Source: Lojkania enalia (taxonomy: Eukaryota > Ascomycota > Dothideomycetes > Pleosporales). From it: a stretch of 64,000 bases of DNA. The stretch covers positions 7,265-71,264 of the forward strand of contig ML986689.1 in the NCBI GenBank assembly GCA_010094045.1. Direction: 5' to 3'. Both the position numbers and the translations under genes were made by a program. Shown here piece by piece: positions 45,291 through 56,786 of this stretch. Below the pieces are notes generated by a model, which saw only the letters and a list, made by a program, of their open reading frames with translations, did no database searches and was not told the DNA's origin. How positions within the stretch are numbered: the stretch's first letter is position 1; each line of letters starts with the position of its first letter.

Positions 45291-47245
45291 ATGGCTTCAT
45301 CAAGTTGCACGATATGCCGCAATCTCTCACCAAGCCCGCGACTCGACGCTCGCATCGGGGTTAAATTTATGTCGCTCCGACAGGTTTATGATAAGGCATC
45401 GCAAGGCTGTGGAGACTGCAAGCTACTTTGGAGGTCTTTCGAGGCTGTCGTTAATTCTGATGTCTCGCATCAGGCATTGGCGGAGAGCGGGAAGTGGTCG
45501 TCAGTCGATGCGAGGGTCGTATGTGACTACTTAGAGGAAGGGGGGAAGAAAGTGGAGCTTAGGTTTCAGCGACCGGAGTATAAATTACGGGTCGAGTTGT
45601 ATGGAGTCGATGGTGAGTCTGACTATTTATACAGAACTGAACTATTTACGCACAATGCTGCGTTCTATTGTGTTTCCTGAAGTTTCCTCATAAGTCCTTA
45701 GGCCTCAATGCGGCAAGAAGAATAATGTATCTTCTACTTATAGGAAGCCCAAATCCGAGGAACTTCACACTCGCCAGACCGGAAAACAAATCACAGGGTT
45801 CCACTACCGATAAAGAAATAGCAGGAGAATGGATATCTCATTGCGTAGCCAATCACGTTTCCTGTGGTCCCGGTCTTCCCTCTCCACTGCCAAAACGTAT
45901 TCTTGATATTAGCCGCGATCCTAGACGTGTTTTTCTACACGAACCTCAAGAAGGAGTAGTAGCTAGATATGCTTGCCTAAGCTATTGCTGGGGCACCTCT
46001 CATACAGTCATGACAACTCAATTAACCTTTGAAAGCCACAAGACGGGCATAGCAATTACTTCCCTCCCAAAAACCTTCCGCGACAGCATTGCCTTCGCCC
46101 GGGGTCTCTCCCTCGATTTCCTTTGGATAGACTCCATGTGCATTATACAGGACTCAACATTAGACTGGCGTGCCGAAGCTGCAAAAATGGCACAGTACTA
46201 TAGCAACGCATATCTCACGCTCGCAGCAACCATTTCTAGCAATTCAGACGGCGGTCTATTTACTTCTACCTCTGACATCGTCCTCTCGTTGGACGACGAC
46301 GACTCTCAGACCTGGATCGCGCGCCCAAAAAAGCATTTACAGATCGCCTCTCCCGCCACAACTGCCCTCTTCGGCCGAGGCTGGATATTCCAAGAACGAC
46401 TTCTCTCCCCACGCGTCCTGCATTTCTGTGACACGGAATTATGTTTTGAGTGCTGCGTTGAGAGTCGCTGTGAATGCGGACAAGATATGCCAGACCAGGG
46501 GTGGCAAATTAAACAAGAATATCTGCAGGGGCCAACATGGAGGACTTACGACCCAACGGATGTGGATATCTGGCATAGGATGGTAGAAGCTTATTGTAGA
46601 TTGAAGTTGACAAAAGGAAGCGATAAGTTGCCAGCATTAGCGGGCCTAGCGGATCAGATGAGGATGAGGAGGAAGACGAGGTATGTGGCAGGGCTGTGGG
46701 AGGATTCATTGCTTGTGGATCTGCTATGGGCTTACAGGGGCAGAAATGATACGGTAGAGGGGAGAGTGGTGCCGTGGCGGGCGCCGAGTTGGTCTTGGGC
46801 GAGTGTGGAGGGAACGGTGAGGTATGGCAACTATCCTCGAGTTACGATAACGTATACGGAAGTTCTAGGTGTGAATTGCCAGTGGGTACAACCTTCTACC
46901 ACCGGTGAACTCCTCTCTGGGGTTCTGATCCTTGAGGGCCCGGTGATTGCAGGATCAGTGCGCGATTCGAAGACTCTGTATAGAGATGCGGAAGGTCTAA
47001 AGCCAATGAACGGGCTTTTTTCGATAGATTGTACACTAGACGATGGTTTAGTTCCAGTCTTGATATTGAGAATTGGAAAAGACCCGCATGGGAGAGGCAC
47101 TGAATACTTTCTCGTGTTGAGAGAAATTGATGTAGGAAAGAAAGAGTTTAGTCGGGTTGGGCTTCTTCATAATGCAGTTACTGGATATGCGTGGTCTAAT
47201 TTCGATTGGGATAGTTCCGAAAAGAGATTACTGAGGATCGTCTAG
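45291..47245 (+). CDS. HET-domain (heterokaryon incompatibility) protein
   Basis: Two exons, 45291-45612 and 45744-47245, with a 131-bp intron (GTGAGT ... CTTATAG); 607 aa. The N-terminus has a C-x2-C ... C-x2-C arrangement (SCTICRN, GCGDCKLLW) usual in this family. The HET domain begins at YACLSYCWG (about 183), continues with SLDFLWIDSMCIIQDS and AQYYSNAYLTLAA, and ends near GRGWIFQERLLSPRVLHF. The C-terminal half has the family's WRAPSWSWASVEG segment. HET proteins trigger cell death in non-self recognition between hyphae; most family members are uncharacterised and this one cannot be tied to a known het locus. Confidence 0.93.
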
Positions 47246-47545
47246 ACGGGAGCGTGAAAAGCACCAGTGTGAATGAGATCTAACCTCTAGTAGGCAAGGA
47301 TTCTCACTAGCAGACTTCAATGGCCCTTAATGGTTCTATTTGCAGTAGGATAGAATACAAGGGAACTCAAATTGTGTTATAAGGATATCCCACACTCAAC
47401 GCCTACCTATCAAATTTGGACTATTGAGAAATTATTGATTCCACCCCTTTCTTCATATAGATTAGGCATGTCTAAATTCGATACTTAGCAAATCGTGATT
47501 CCATAGATTGAACTCATGCAGGACTAAGTGCTAATAGCAACTTTT
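47246..47545. other. Intergenic, no gene seen
   Basis: Three hundred bases of 3' flank of the HET gene, AT-rich, without features. Confidence 0.5.
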
Positions 47546-48026
47546 CTACGGCGGACGCATTCCTACGGAATACACACCCAGCGGCATCTCAGCTATTTTC
47601 GTTTTACTCACAAATTCCTTAGGTAGCATCCCCGCAACTGTGCCATCCTCCATTTTTGCAAATGCCCACTAATCGAAGTGGATTAATCGTCTCCTCTTAT
47701 AGACGACTGACACTCGCATACTGTTAGTAATAAAATGTGTCACGTGTTTCTATTATTCTATTACAGTTGGCCTGTTTTCCGGCCTATATAGTCTCGCCAC
47801 TGCCATCCTCTAGCCAGGCAGGCCACTTGCCCTCCTTCAATACATCAATATTTACCTCGGCAATTGATGCTGCCTGATACGCGACATAATGGCTAGTTCT
47901 CGGCTTCCGCAAATCCATTGGTTGTGATTGCGCTGGAGCCCAAGTTATTGTGAATAGATCCACAATTCGCATACCCCGCAATAGAGTGGAGATGAGGGGA
48001 GCGGAAAGAGAAAAAAGCAAACTCAT
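47546..48026 (-). CDS. Possible small gene or remnant, structure unresolved
   Basis: An ATG-initiated frame at 48026-47784 encodes 80 residues (hydrophobic start MSLLFSLSAPLISTLL, then RKPRTSHYVAYQAASIAEVN and EGKWPAWLEDGSG). Downstream, 47668-47546 is a 40-codon open segment directly after a GATTAG acceptor, reading FAKMEDGTVAGMLPKEFV and PLGVYSVGMRPP before its stop. A good intron (GTAATA, TTACTAACAG) lies between them, but I could not join the pieces in one frame, so it may be a damaged gene. Confidence 0.3.
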
Positions 48027-48720
48027 GTTGCCTCTTTGGAATGGGACCCATTCAGTCGTAAATACTTCGTGACCTATCGAACAGTATACGAAGGAATATC
48101 CGAAGTACCCAGTAGAAAAAATTTTCTACCTGTGTTTCAACAAACGCCTATAGATCTCCAGTATTTCTTCGGGTAGTGTACAAACTAGATCCTGTTCACA
48201 ATGAAGCTCAAAGCTAGGAGAAGTTCAGTCTTCGTGTTCTCCACTACTATATTGGCAGACAGGGATCGCCTTATTCTGCTGAAACTCTGCCCCTCAACCT
48301 TTAGGCACCCATCCCAGCAGCAAAGACCGTCGTTGATGCGAATGCATTGGCGACAAATGGCAGACACGAAGTACTTTCTTGTAAGGTAATATATATAGTA
48401 CGATCCCTATTAAGGAATAGCCCTGATATCATGTGATACTAAAACCGATAGTATAAATAGCCTTGATCCTTCGTAGATATAAATCAACGCAATTTTCCCT
48501 CCTCATCTGCCTGGATGCTTCACGTTTTCAAGCCTCTAGACCCGTCCAAAATTGAGGTTCGAGTTATCAACCTTCTGCCATCATCCAGCGACAAAGAAGC
48601 GACAACGGCTCCCCAATAGAATGCAGCACCGAACTCATCTCCTTAGATATAAAGCGTTTTCATACACGCAGGATGACAAAGTAAAGACAGAGTGCACTCA
48701 ATCGAACGAATGAGCCGACC
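48027..48720. other. Intergenic, no gene seen
   Basis: About 0.7 kb upstream of the FAD-oxidoreductase pseudogene. Short frames only. Confidence 0.5.
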
Positions 48721-48770
48721 CGGCACTCGGGATTCCACAAGCTCCGACCTCTAACCCTAATTGGGACACT
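48721..48770. promoter_or_regulatory. Conserved promoter element, copy 2
   Basis: Begins CGGCACTCGGGATTCCACAA and contains CTAACCCTAATTGGGACAC; aligns without gaps to 45001-45050. It lies 40 bp before the start of the FAD-oxidoreductase pseudogene, the place where a promoter element of that gene would sit. Confidence 0.55.
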
Positions 48771-48810
48771 AGGCATTGACCATTCGGCCGTGTAGCGTTA
48801 CCGACGTAGT

Positions 48811-50345
48811 TTGGATTCATCAAGAGCTTACTCCAACCGTCCGAAATTTCGAAAGCTTACTCAGGACCTTGAAACCGATGTTTGTATCGTTGGCTCAACC
48901 ATTTCCAGCATCTCAGATGCCTATGAGCTCGTGACTCATGGCGCCAATGTAGCTATGGTCGAAGATAGAGAAGCCCTTTCGGGTGAAACTGGACGTACTA
49001 GCGGCCGCCTTGCTAGTGATCTAAACGATGGTAATACTGAGATTGCGAAGAAATACGACGAGGCAGACACAAAGTTCATAGCTGAATCCCATTGATGGGC
49101 GCTGGAACGCGTTGGTGAGATCTCAAACTAGCTCAGTATTGAATACGAGTACCGCAAACTTCCAGGATATGACATCTCGCAGTACTTGTGAGATACAAAA
49201 GAACATACGGGCAATATGAAACAACTGGTCACTGATGGCGAGAGCGCCAAGCAATGCGGCATCAAGACTGAGTACAAGGCGGGTTTCACCGTGAGTGATG
49301 GCAAAATGGGCCAACAAGATGCAGTAATTAATCCACGTCAAGCTACCTGCATGCCATTGCAGAAGCTCTCTGTTATTACAGAGGAATATTGGACATGCCG
49401 TACTGCAATTCGCGTACCTAAAGGCTCAGTAAGAGACTGTAATTTACGAATCCGCTGATGCCTATAAATATATCCGATTGACTGAATCCGACGCGAAAGA
49501 CGACTAACTGGTTGTAGGAGGCTGCGATCACAAACTTGGTCAAGACGACACCATCACATTTTTGAAAGGGCTTGAGGATTGGACACGTGAGCCCTTCACT
49601 CGAGCGAGAAGCGCCGACTAAAAATAGAGAAGTCAAATATTCGAGCCTATCAACCACATGGCTTTCATTGTTTAAAAAAAAAAATAAAAAAAAAAAATAA
49701 AAAAGCCAGTGCATGAGACATAAGTATATTGTCACCGGCGACAGTGGAAACTGTCTAACTAGCGGCGTAGCCGCTAGCAAGCTTATTGCTGATAAAGTAA
49801 CGGGATGAAAGAACAAATGGACAGACTTGTACAACCCCAAGCGTCTCGCAAGCATTGTGACGGCTGCTACAAGCGTGCTCGAGCACGACCTTCAAATTTG
49901 TAAAGTATTAGGCTGGGTGAGGAGAACTGCATTGATTGCTATCTGTTGAGGGCCAAAGAGCTACTTACTGTCTAATCTCCCACTCCGTCATATCGAGGCT
50001 AGCCCTCAAATGGTATCCTGCTATATAGAACGTCACATAATCAACGCACAATACAATCAATTTGCACAATCTAATATCCAAGACATCGAAGGCTTGGTGT
50101 ATGGTGAGGGTGGTGCACTAAACTCCAAGACGGTCATGACGGTAGCATTCTACAAGGATGAGAACGAAACAGTCCACAAGTTCAGCGCTTTGTGCCTCCA
50201 TATGAAGGGCGCCGTCTGCTAGAATAAAACGGATAAAAGCTGGGATTGGCTCGTACATGGAAGGAGGCTTAGTAAGGATGGTATCTAAGTCATGGGTATA
50301 GCGAAGTCCAATTTGAATCCGGCGGACTAGAGTGGTGGAGCGAAT
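48811..50345 (+). pseudogene. FAD-dependent oxidoreductase with C-terminal Rieske domain, decayed
   Basis: Pieces of one protein appear in order over 1.5 kb: an N-terminal FAD-binding segment (ETDVCIVGSTISSISDAYEL, SGETGRTSGRLASDL), middle pieces (MKQLVTDGESAKQCGIKTEY, LQKLSVITEEYW, AIRVPKGSVRDC), VTGDSGN around 49730, and a C-terminal Rieske-like piece (HKFSALCLHMKGAVC ... WDWLVHGRRLSKDG). The first frame ends after 94 codons; more stops, frameshifts and at least one internal deletion follow. The second Rieske motif, normally CPxH, reads WLVH. An A-rich tract interrupts the gene at 49672-49704. Many stops sit where CAG, CGA or TGG codons would be expected. In family members the oxidase domain is of the DAO type. 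Non-functional. Confidence 0.85.
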
Positions 50346-50750
50346 TAAGCGAAGGCTGTAAGTGTATCACGAAGCTGGAAAGGCACTCATATGTATAGCC
50401 CATAGAACAATAGGGCGGTTTTACAAAAAAATTCTTCAACTCTGGTCGCCCACTATAGCGCGATTCTAACGGAGTCAGCTGGAAACATGTAAAATTTATA
50501 CTTCGATTTTGATTAAGCTTTCACCTTCGGAAATGTACTGAAGTACTTCCTCTACCTAGGTAGCGGTTATCGTGACCTGCTGGTGTTATAAGCCCACATG
50601 AATAGAGAAGAGTGCTTCTATTTGACATATTAATGAAAAAGAAATTGTATACTAGCACTTGTAAAGAAGTGGACGAAAGTTCGAAAGTTTAATAGAATGA
50701 GTAGCGTCTATGTACAAATTCGGCGACATGAACGCAAAGAACGCTAGGAG
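50346..50750. other. Intergenic, no gene seen
   Basis: About 0.4 kb between the pseudogene and the end of the GMC gene. Confidence 0.5.
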
Positions 50751-52801
50751 CTATCTCGCTTCCTCAAGTATTACCTCCGCCGCCTTCTCGGACACCATAT
50801 ACACGGGCACTGCGATGTAAAAACCGGGAATCCTTGGAAACACACTTGCATCCACGACCCTCAAGCTCTGTACGCCTCTCACTTTGAATTTCGAATCTAA
50901 CACAGCATTCTCATCCCCATCAGCGCCAATCTTTGCCGTACAGCATGCATGGTGCCCCCAAGCTTCATTCTTAATGAACTCTTTCATCGAAGCTTCCGAA
51001 TTTGTTCTAGTCCCAGGCCAAACCTCGTTAAAAGTTCCATCGAGCGGGATGAGTGAATTGAAGATCTTACGACTGAACTCCATGCCCTCATATACAGCCT
51101 GTAGATCTTTAGCATCGGCACTATCCTCCGTAACGCCTACGTCAAAACTATTGAAATTGATGAGCGGCGTATCTCGCGGATCGGGGGATTTCAAGGTCAC
51201 AGTCCCGGCATTGTTCCTCGAATGCGCCTTTAGTACGACCCAGACCCAATGCCTCTTATCCGCAACCGAGAAATTTGAGTAACCCGGAAAATATCCTGTG
51301 AAGTACGCGGGAGCGCCAGCAATGAAGAGATCAGGGTCTTTCTCCGCGACAGATGATTTCTTAACGATGCCCAAAGCAAGCCCATTGGAGCCGTACACCC
51401 CTTTGAAAACGTCGTTGTTCTTCCATTTCTCGTAGCATGGGTCTGGAGATTTATACAGAAATTCGCAGTCTTTGATTAGAGCGAAGTCGGAGGAAGCTTC
51501 CCCACCTAGGCTTGTTTCATAGCGGTCTTGTAGGTTGGTGCCGACGCCGGGGGAATCGACGATGACGGGGATATTATGTTTCTTGAGCTCTGTGGCGGGC
51601 CCGATTCCAGAGAGCTTTAGTAGCTGGGGCGTGTTGAAGGATCCAGCTGAGATGATGACTTCGCGGGTGACGTTGACACTGCCTTTCGCACCACTTCCGG
51701 AGCTTGATGATCGGGGGTCTGCGCGGTAGAGACTTGGACCTGATAAGAAGTTGATGCCGATCGCCTTTGGCGGTGTGACAGTAATGTCGAAGCGGACGTT
51801 GGTTGCCAACGTGTTCATGAGGATGTCAAGGTGGTATTTTCTGTGTCCATCCGAATTCTTCGCATTAGCTATATCGAGGATGAATTCGCGAGCGCTATTG
51901 CGTTGAAAGTCGTCCATGGTCAGGGGTATCTGATAGAGACCCTCAGAGGCATCTCGACCTGGAGAGTCAACATTGATGTCGCGAAGGAGAACTTGGCCAA
52001 GACCGGTCACAGTGGTAATAAGGCCTAGTAGTATGTTTTTTCCCATCGCAGTCCCAGCAGCGATCACTAACGAGAGTAACTTAAAGTCTTGTACCACGAG
52101 CGTCAAATCAGTCACCATGGTCGTTAGCCAGCCACTGAACCCATGTCCAATAATCCCACTTGGTAGATAGCGACTCCTTTCCAACTTGACGAAATACTTT
52201 CGCATCTTATCGGCAGCCCAAGAGGCATCGTCAGTCAATGAAGCAATCCCATCCCAATCGCTCCTATGTGGATACACTGTAATAAGCGCATTATGGGCGC
52301 TACAACCTCCTAGGGTCCCTGATCTTGGGTACAGAATCCCAATCGGCTCACTTCCCGCGGGCGGGGCGCCTGTTCCACTTGCAGCGTTGGGTCCCACAAA
52401 CAGTTCTCCCGACGGCGTTCGCCATGTCATCTTAGAATCTTTCTTTTGTCGCTCCAGATCTGAGTAGTGGTTCACATAATAGTCCCAGCGCATATTGGGC
52501 TCTTCTGTGGATTGTGCATGGAGAGCAGGTATCTGGTAGCGCAGGTTTGCACCTGGGTCGTCCCCCGCTTCGATCAAGAGGACGCGGTGTCCTGCGAGTG
52601 CAAGGCGAGCGCCTAGTGGTCCTCCGCCAGGGCCTGAACCAACAATCACATAGTCATATGTGTCAAGCGCCTGAGGTTCTAAGTATACAGCGGATCTATA
52701 AGGATTAGATGATTTCGAAGCAGGTGGAGGGCATCGCACGCTACAAAAAGGGTGGTAGAGAGAACCGCGCATGCGCGCTTCAGTGAACCGTTCCAACCCA
52801 T
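50751..52801 (-). CDS. Secreted GMC-family FAD oxidoreductase
   Basis: Two exons, 52801-52740 and 52695-50751; a 44-bp intron (GTGCGA ... CTTATAG) joins a short first exon giving a signal peptide (LKRACAVLSTTLFVAASA) to the catalytic body; 668 aa. Without this splice the frame has no good ATG. GMC landmarks: dinucleotide-binding YVIVGSGPGGGPLGARLALA, FAD-contact LLIEAGDD, GTLGGCSAHNALI, SAGSFNTPQLLKLSGIGP (second signature) and the C-terminal WGHHACCTAKIG and DASVFPRIPGFYI. The first catalytic His is probably in WGHHA; the usual second His/Asn position lies in PGFYIAVP and is not obvious. Substrate (alcohol, sugar or aryl alcohol) unknown. Likely extracellular. Confidence 0.93.
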
Positions 52802-53833
52802 GTTGCTATGGGTTTACTACGGCGCCTTATGGGCGAGAAATACACAAGTGGACTTGGGGGGATGAATGATTTGAAACGCAATCAGAAGAGGAAGACGAAA
52901 TCAGAGTCAGGACGTGTTGGTGCAGGAGGGAAATTGCAAAAGCAAAATGAGCGACAAAACAGCAATGCCTCAGCAGTCAAGATAGAATTACTTATGCCAT
53001 CCTCAGCTGAGGAAATGAAGTAGTCCCGTGAACTCGAGTTTTTGCATTCCCTATTAAATGCTGGGCTGGGTGATCGTCCTGCTGCATGCGGAGTCCGTGT
53101 GATCATAGCCACCCCTGTATACAATCGGAACGGGCAGCTGGCGGGCAGGCCGAGAGATGCAAAGCATGGCATGGATTGGATAGAGGCATTTTCGTGTGGC
53201 GCATGAGATTTTAGCATGAATTTCAGGTAGCCAGGGCTGCTTGTTTGAGATGAGAGCTGAATGGTGACATGTGTTGTTTAGGAGGCACAAAAATGTACCG
53301 ACGAGAACAGATTTCAGTGCTCTTCGGTAGGAGCGAGCAACGCCACAGCTGCGTGCCCGCGCCACAGGGATGGCATTATGAAAACATTCACCCCACCCTT
53401 CCGCCTCCCCCATCGAATCTTGGCTCGTGGGGGCTTCAAAGATGTGCTTGAAGGGTGAACATTGCTTGAAGCGACAAACCAGTGGATCCTTGTGGCACTG
53501 CCGAGAATATGTAGGGATGCTCATACCTATCCGTCCTCTCAGCTTTGAAGGACTAGAAGTGATCAACATTGGGATCACAATGATTGTTATATTATATTGC
53601 ATTTCAATATTTACATTTTTTTCCTTTAAGACCGAAAAGTTTTGAATCTATCTTCCAACTCCGTGCAAGGACTCCGCGTTTTATTAGTCTCTCCGCTCAA
53701 CTGTTGGGTGGAAGACTGCGAATCATACATGCATTTTAGCGTTGAAGGGGCAGATGGATAAGTACACATTCGAATGCCGGCGTCGCAAGGCAAGGCATAG
53801 GGGCAACCCTTCATTGATTTTTGCACATAGCAT
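52802..53833. other. Intergenic, no gene seen
   Basis: About 1.0 kb between the divergent GMC and regulator genes. Stop-free frames of up to 182 codons on the minus strand look random in composition. Confidence 0.5.
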
Positions 53834-53865
53834 CACGTGGATGCTTATCTAAATTCCGACAGCGG
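53834..53865 (+). promoter_or_regulatory. CACGTG box and CCG-N4-CGG site upstream of a Zn2Cys6 gene
   Basis: CACGTG at 53834-53839 (bHLH-type E-box) and CCGACAGCGG at 53856-53865, an inverted CCG/CGG pair of the kind bound by zinc-cluster dimers, 111 bp before the regulator's start. This fits autoregulation, but short motifs occur by chance. Confidence 0.4.
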
Positions 53866-53975
53866 AGAAATTCTGGCCTAGTTGCACAAGCCTCATGGGC
53901 CATCCCACACCAACGATCTTTCATTTCATCTGCGCTCGCATCAACTTATTTCGATCACGAGTTTAGCAAAAAATT

Positions 53976-56238
53976 ATGCAGACCTCAAAAGAGAGTCGAG
54001 CTTCCTCTTCCTGTACCGAGTGCCAGCGACGGAAACAAAAGGCAAGGCGTCTTTCTCGATAACCTGGAGCCTCCGCTCAGCCTAATTATGTGACTAGTGC
54101 TCCCGTGAATGGCCTTGCAACCACTGTCAGGCGCGCAAAGTTCCCCATCTGTGCCAGTTTGGGACGAAAAAGTCCCAACAATCGTCTCCTACAACGTCCG
54201 CTCAGTATGTTTTCGGCCTCACTATCCTGCGCCCCAGAGATACTAATAACTCAGAGAATCAAGAGGACAAAAAAGGAGCCTTACTGAATCTATTGACCCA
54301 CCCGTCTTGGCTCAAAGCATTGCAGAGGAAGAGCCTCAAGATGGTCTAAAAGCGTGGGGCTATATGCCTGGTCATGTGCATTATAATCTAGACTATATTA
54401 ATGTAGAGGTAGTGCAAGAGGGAATCAACTGCTTGAAGGTCGAACTAATACTATATCAGGACTCGCATGAGCTCGGCAACTCCGGTACTATAGAAATACC
54501 CGAAGTAGATAGGGTCCTACACGTCATTCCACCCCGGTCCCTTACCGGTATACAACTTCTCCAGAATCACTGTGTGCTTGCAACTAAAGCCCGTTACAGA
54601 TTCTATCGTCAACCATTTCCTCACCGTAGTCAACTTTCGATATAATTCAATATATGCGCCGACGTTTACAGAGCAGTACGTCCAGTGGTGGTCTGACCGC
54701 GCCAATAACAAGCCACTATCTCCAGAGTTCACCTGCCTTCTATTAAGGATATGTGCATACTCAGTTCAGTATCTTACCATTCCATTACGTAAATCCCTCG
54801 AATTCGAGTTGGCTTGTAATTCTCAGCAACTCACAGAGCGGTTCTCGACCGCTGCGGAGCAGCTGAGTACGAACTTCACCGCCTCGAATACTAGTGTTGA
54901 GAGGGTACAGGAACAGTTCTTGAAGGGAGCTTGGCTCAAATCCGAATCCAAGATGGTGGAATCTTGGCACGCCTTAGGATGTACCATTCGTGAAGCACAA
55001 GAGCTTGGTAAGCTTACCATGTGCGAATATGAGTGCAAGCCGACTAAGGTGTTCCAAAAGGAATCAACAAGAATACCAGCCTGGAAGGCTTGGCGGAATT
55101 TGATATAGAGCTTCGAAGGCGTCTCTGGTTGCTACTCTACATCTGGGACTGGTTAGTGCCAGTTTCGCATTCAAGTGTGTTTCTGACCAAACATAGGCAA
55201 ATGTCGGCTTGGCTTGGAAGGCCACATCTCATCGATCAAAAAGACTGTTCATTTACCTTTCCGAACTTACGGCTCGACACATCAACCGCTGAACCGAATT
55301 TGGTTTCTCCTTTTGCTCATATCGCCCTTCAAGCCATGCTTGCCAGAAGATTATCGCTAATTATGGGAGATGTCCTAATCATCCCCAACCTAACCGGAGA
55401 GCAAGTACTTGCTGTCGAGGCCGAATGCGAGCAGTTTATTGAGGAGCTCCCTGCCGTCTTCCGGCTGGACGATCCCGATCTGTCCCTGGACGAACAGTAT
55501 CCGTACTATGTCTTTCAGCGTTGCCAGCTGCACGTCGTCATCTACATGACGATGCTCGATTTTCTGAAACCATACCTCACGAAGAGTCCGAACGAGAGAG
55601 AAACCTCCCACGACCGGCAGTTTAGGACCATGGGCGTCGATATCAGTTTGAAGCTCCTGAAGGTTTCTCGCAAGCTCTTTGACCACGAATTTCCCATCAA
55701 CGCCAAATTCCACCTCGTCGTATTCTCCATCTTTGACACTGCCACCATTCTATGCTCGGCGATTATCCACGACACTAACCGCTCTCTGTCGCATCGTGAA
55801 GAAGTGATGGGCGCAATTGAGTGTGCGCTTGACATGCTGCATCAACTTAGCCTAACGACGAAGATAGGAGCTTCGTCCTACAGGTTTTTGTTCAAATTGG
55901 TCCAGGCCGCTCCCGTGCTGTCACAGTATCCATCCATGCAGAAGCGACGTAGGGCCGATCCACCAGCTCTAGCTCCACCCTTCGTCCAGCCCCCAACAGT
56001 AAAAACTCTTCACACCGAACTCTCCCAGGCTGAAGTACCCAACATCCAACTCTCTACAACCCTGATAAATTCTACGTCTGAGATACCCACTACAGACGAT
56101 CTCTCGTTCGACCTGGACCAATTCCTCGAGCAGAACCCTTTTGAGACGTCGAACCAATTGGACATGGGTGGTCTAGAACAAATCTGGGACTGGGACAATC
56201 TCAACCTGGATTTTCTGAACCAGAACCCGCCTACCTGA
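53976..56238 (+). CDS. Zn2Cys6 transcription factor, second regulator
   Basis: Six exons: 53976-54041, 54098-54204, 54255-54547, 54600-55007, 55049-55151 and 55197-56238; phases agree throughout, 672 aa. The zinc cluster (C13-x2-C-x6-C-x5-C-x2-C-x8-C41; CTECQRRKQKC, CSREWPCNHC) is interrupted by a 56-bp intron with a GC donor (AAG|GCAAGG ... GACTAG); the other introns are GT-AG of 41-52 bp. The middle homology region contains IPPRSLT-DSIVNHFLTVVNF, YAPTFTEQYVQWW, MVESWHALGCTIREAQELG, FDIELRRRLWLLLYIWDW-QMSAWLGRPHLI. The C-terminus is acidic and Asn/Asp/Leu-rich (DDLSFDLDQFLEQNPF, IWDWDNLNLDFLN), a probable activation domain. Its neighbours are a GMC oxidoreductase and an MFS transporter. Confidence 0.92.
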
Positions 56239-56786
56239 CCGTGCACGAACAGGAAACACTATAACACCTCGGCCTTCTGAGTCCCCTCTCAAGCGTAAGA
56301 TATCTCGCATGGTATCGAAAGTCAAATAGACCGAGAATGTGGCTGCGTCGTTTGCAAGTATATGGAGGCGGGGACAAGGAAATATTAATGTGTTCTGCCC
56401 GCGCCCAAAAACCCACGGCATCTAACACAAATTCGTTCCTAAAATCAGCCATATTCACAAACCAAAACTATCAAGAAAGTCCTACTTGTCCCCTCATTTA
56501 TACCACTAGATTCCCGATCCACCGATTTCTGTCGGGACGAGCGCCCGAGTTCCGAAGATTTTCGGGAAGCCACTACAAAGTGACCTTGTACACAGCATAC
56601 ACGCACTCAATTGTTTGGTGACTATCGTTCTTAAACTGTAGACAGGGAATTCGAGGCTAGGACTTAATCTTAGTGCATTCTCATCTTCTTATTCCTTCGT
56701 CGCCTACTTCTTAACAATACATCGTTCCTAAAAGTACAAATATCTATATACAGACCAGCCAATCTTCACACCCTAAACCTCTTATT
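56239..56786. other. Intergenic between two convergent genes
   Basis: About 0.55 kb; nothing beyond the 3' flanks of both genes. Confidence 0.5.

Noticed and set aside
49672..49704. A-rich tract as a retroposon poly-A tail
   Set aside because: It lies inside the pseudogene with pseudogene sequence on both sides and no target duplication seen; simple repeat expansion is more likely.
52740..52801. Non-ATG N-terminal extension of the GMC gene
   Set aside because: The upstream ATG at 52801 with a 44-bp intron gives a signal peptide and correct phase, so the continuous frame is intron read-through.
53054..53602. 182-codon minus-strand frame between the GMC gene and the regulator
   Set aside because: No domain, irregular composition, no promoter or splice context; regarded as chance.
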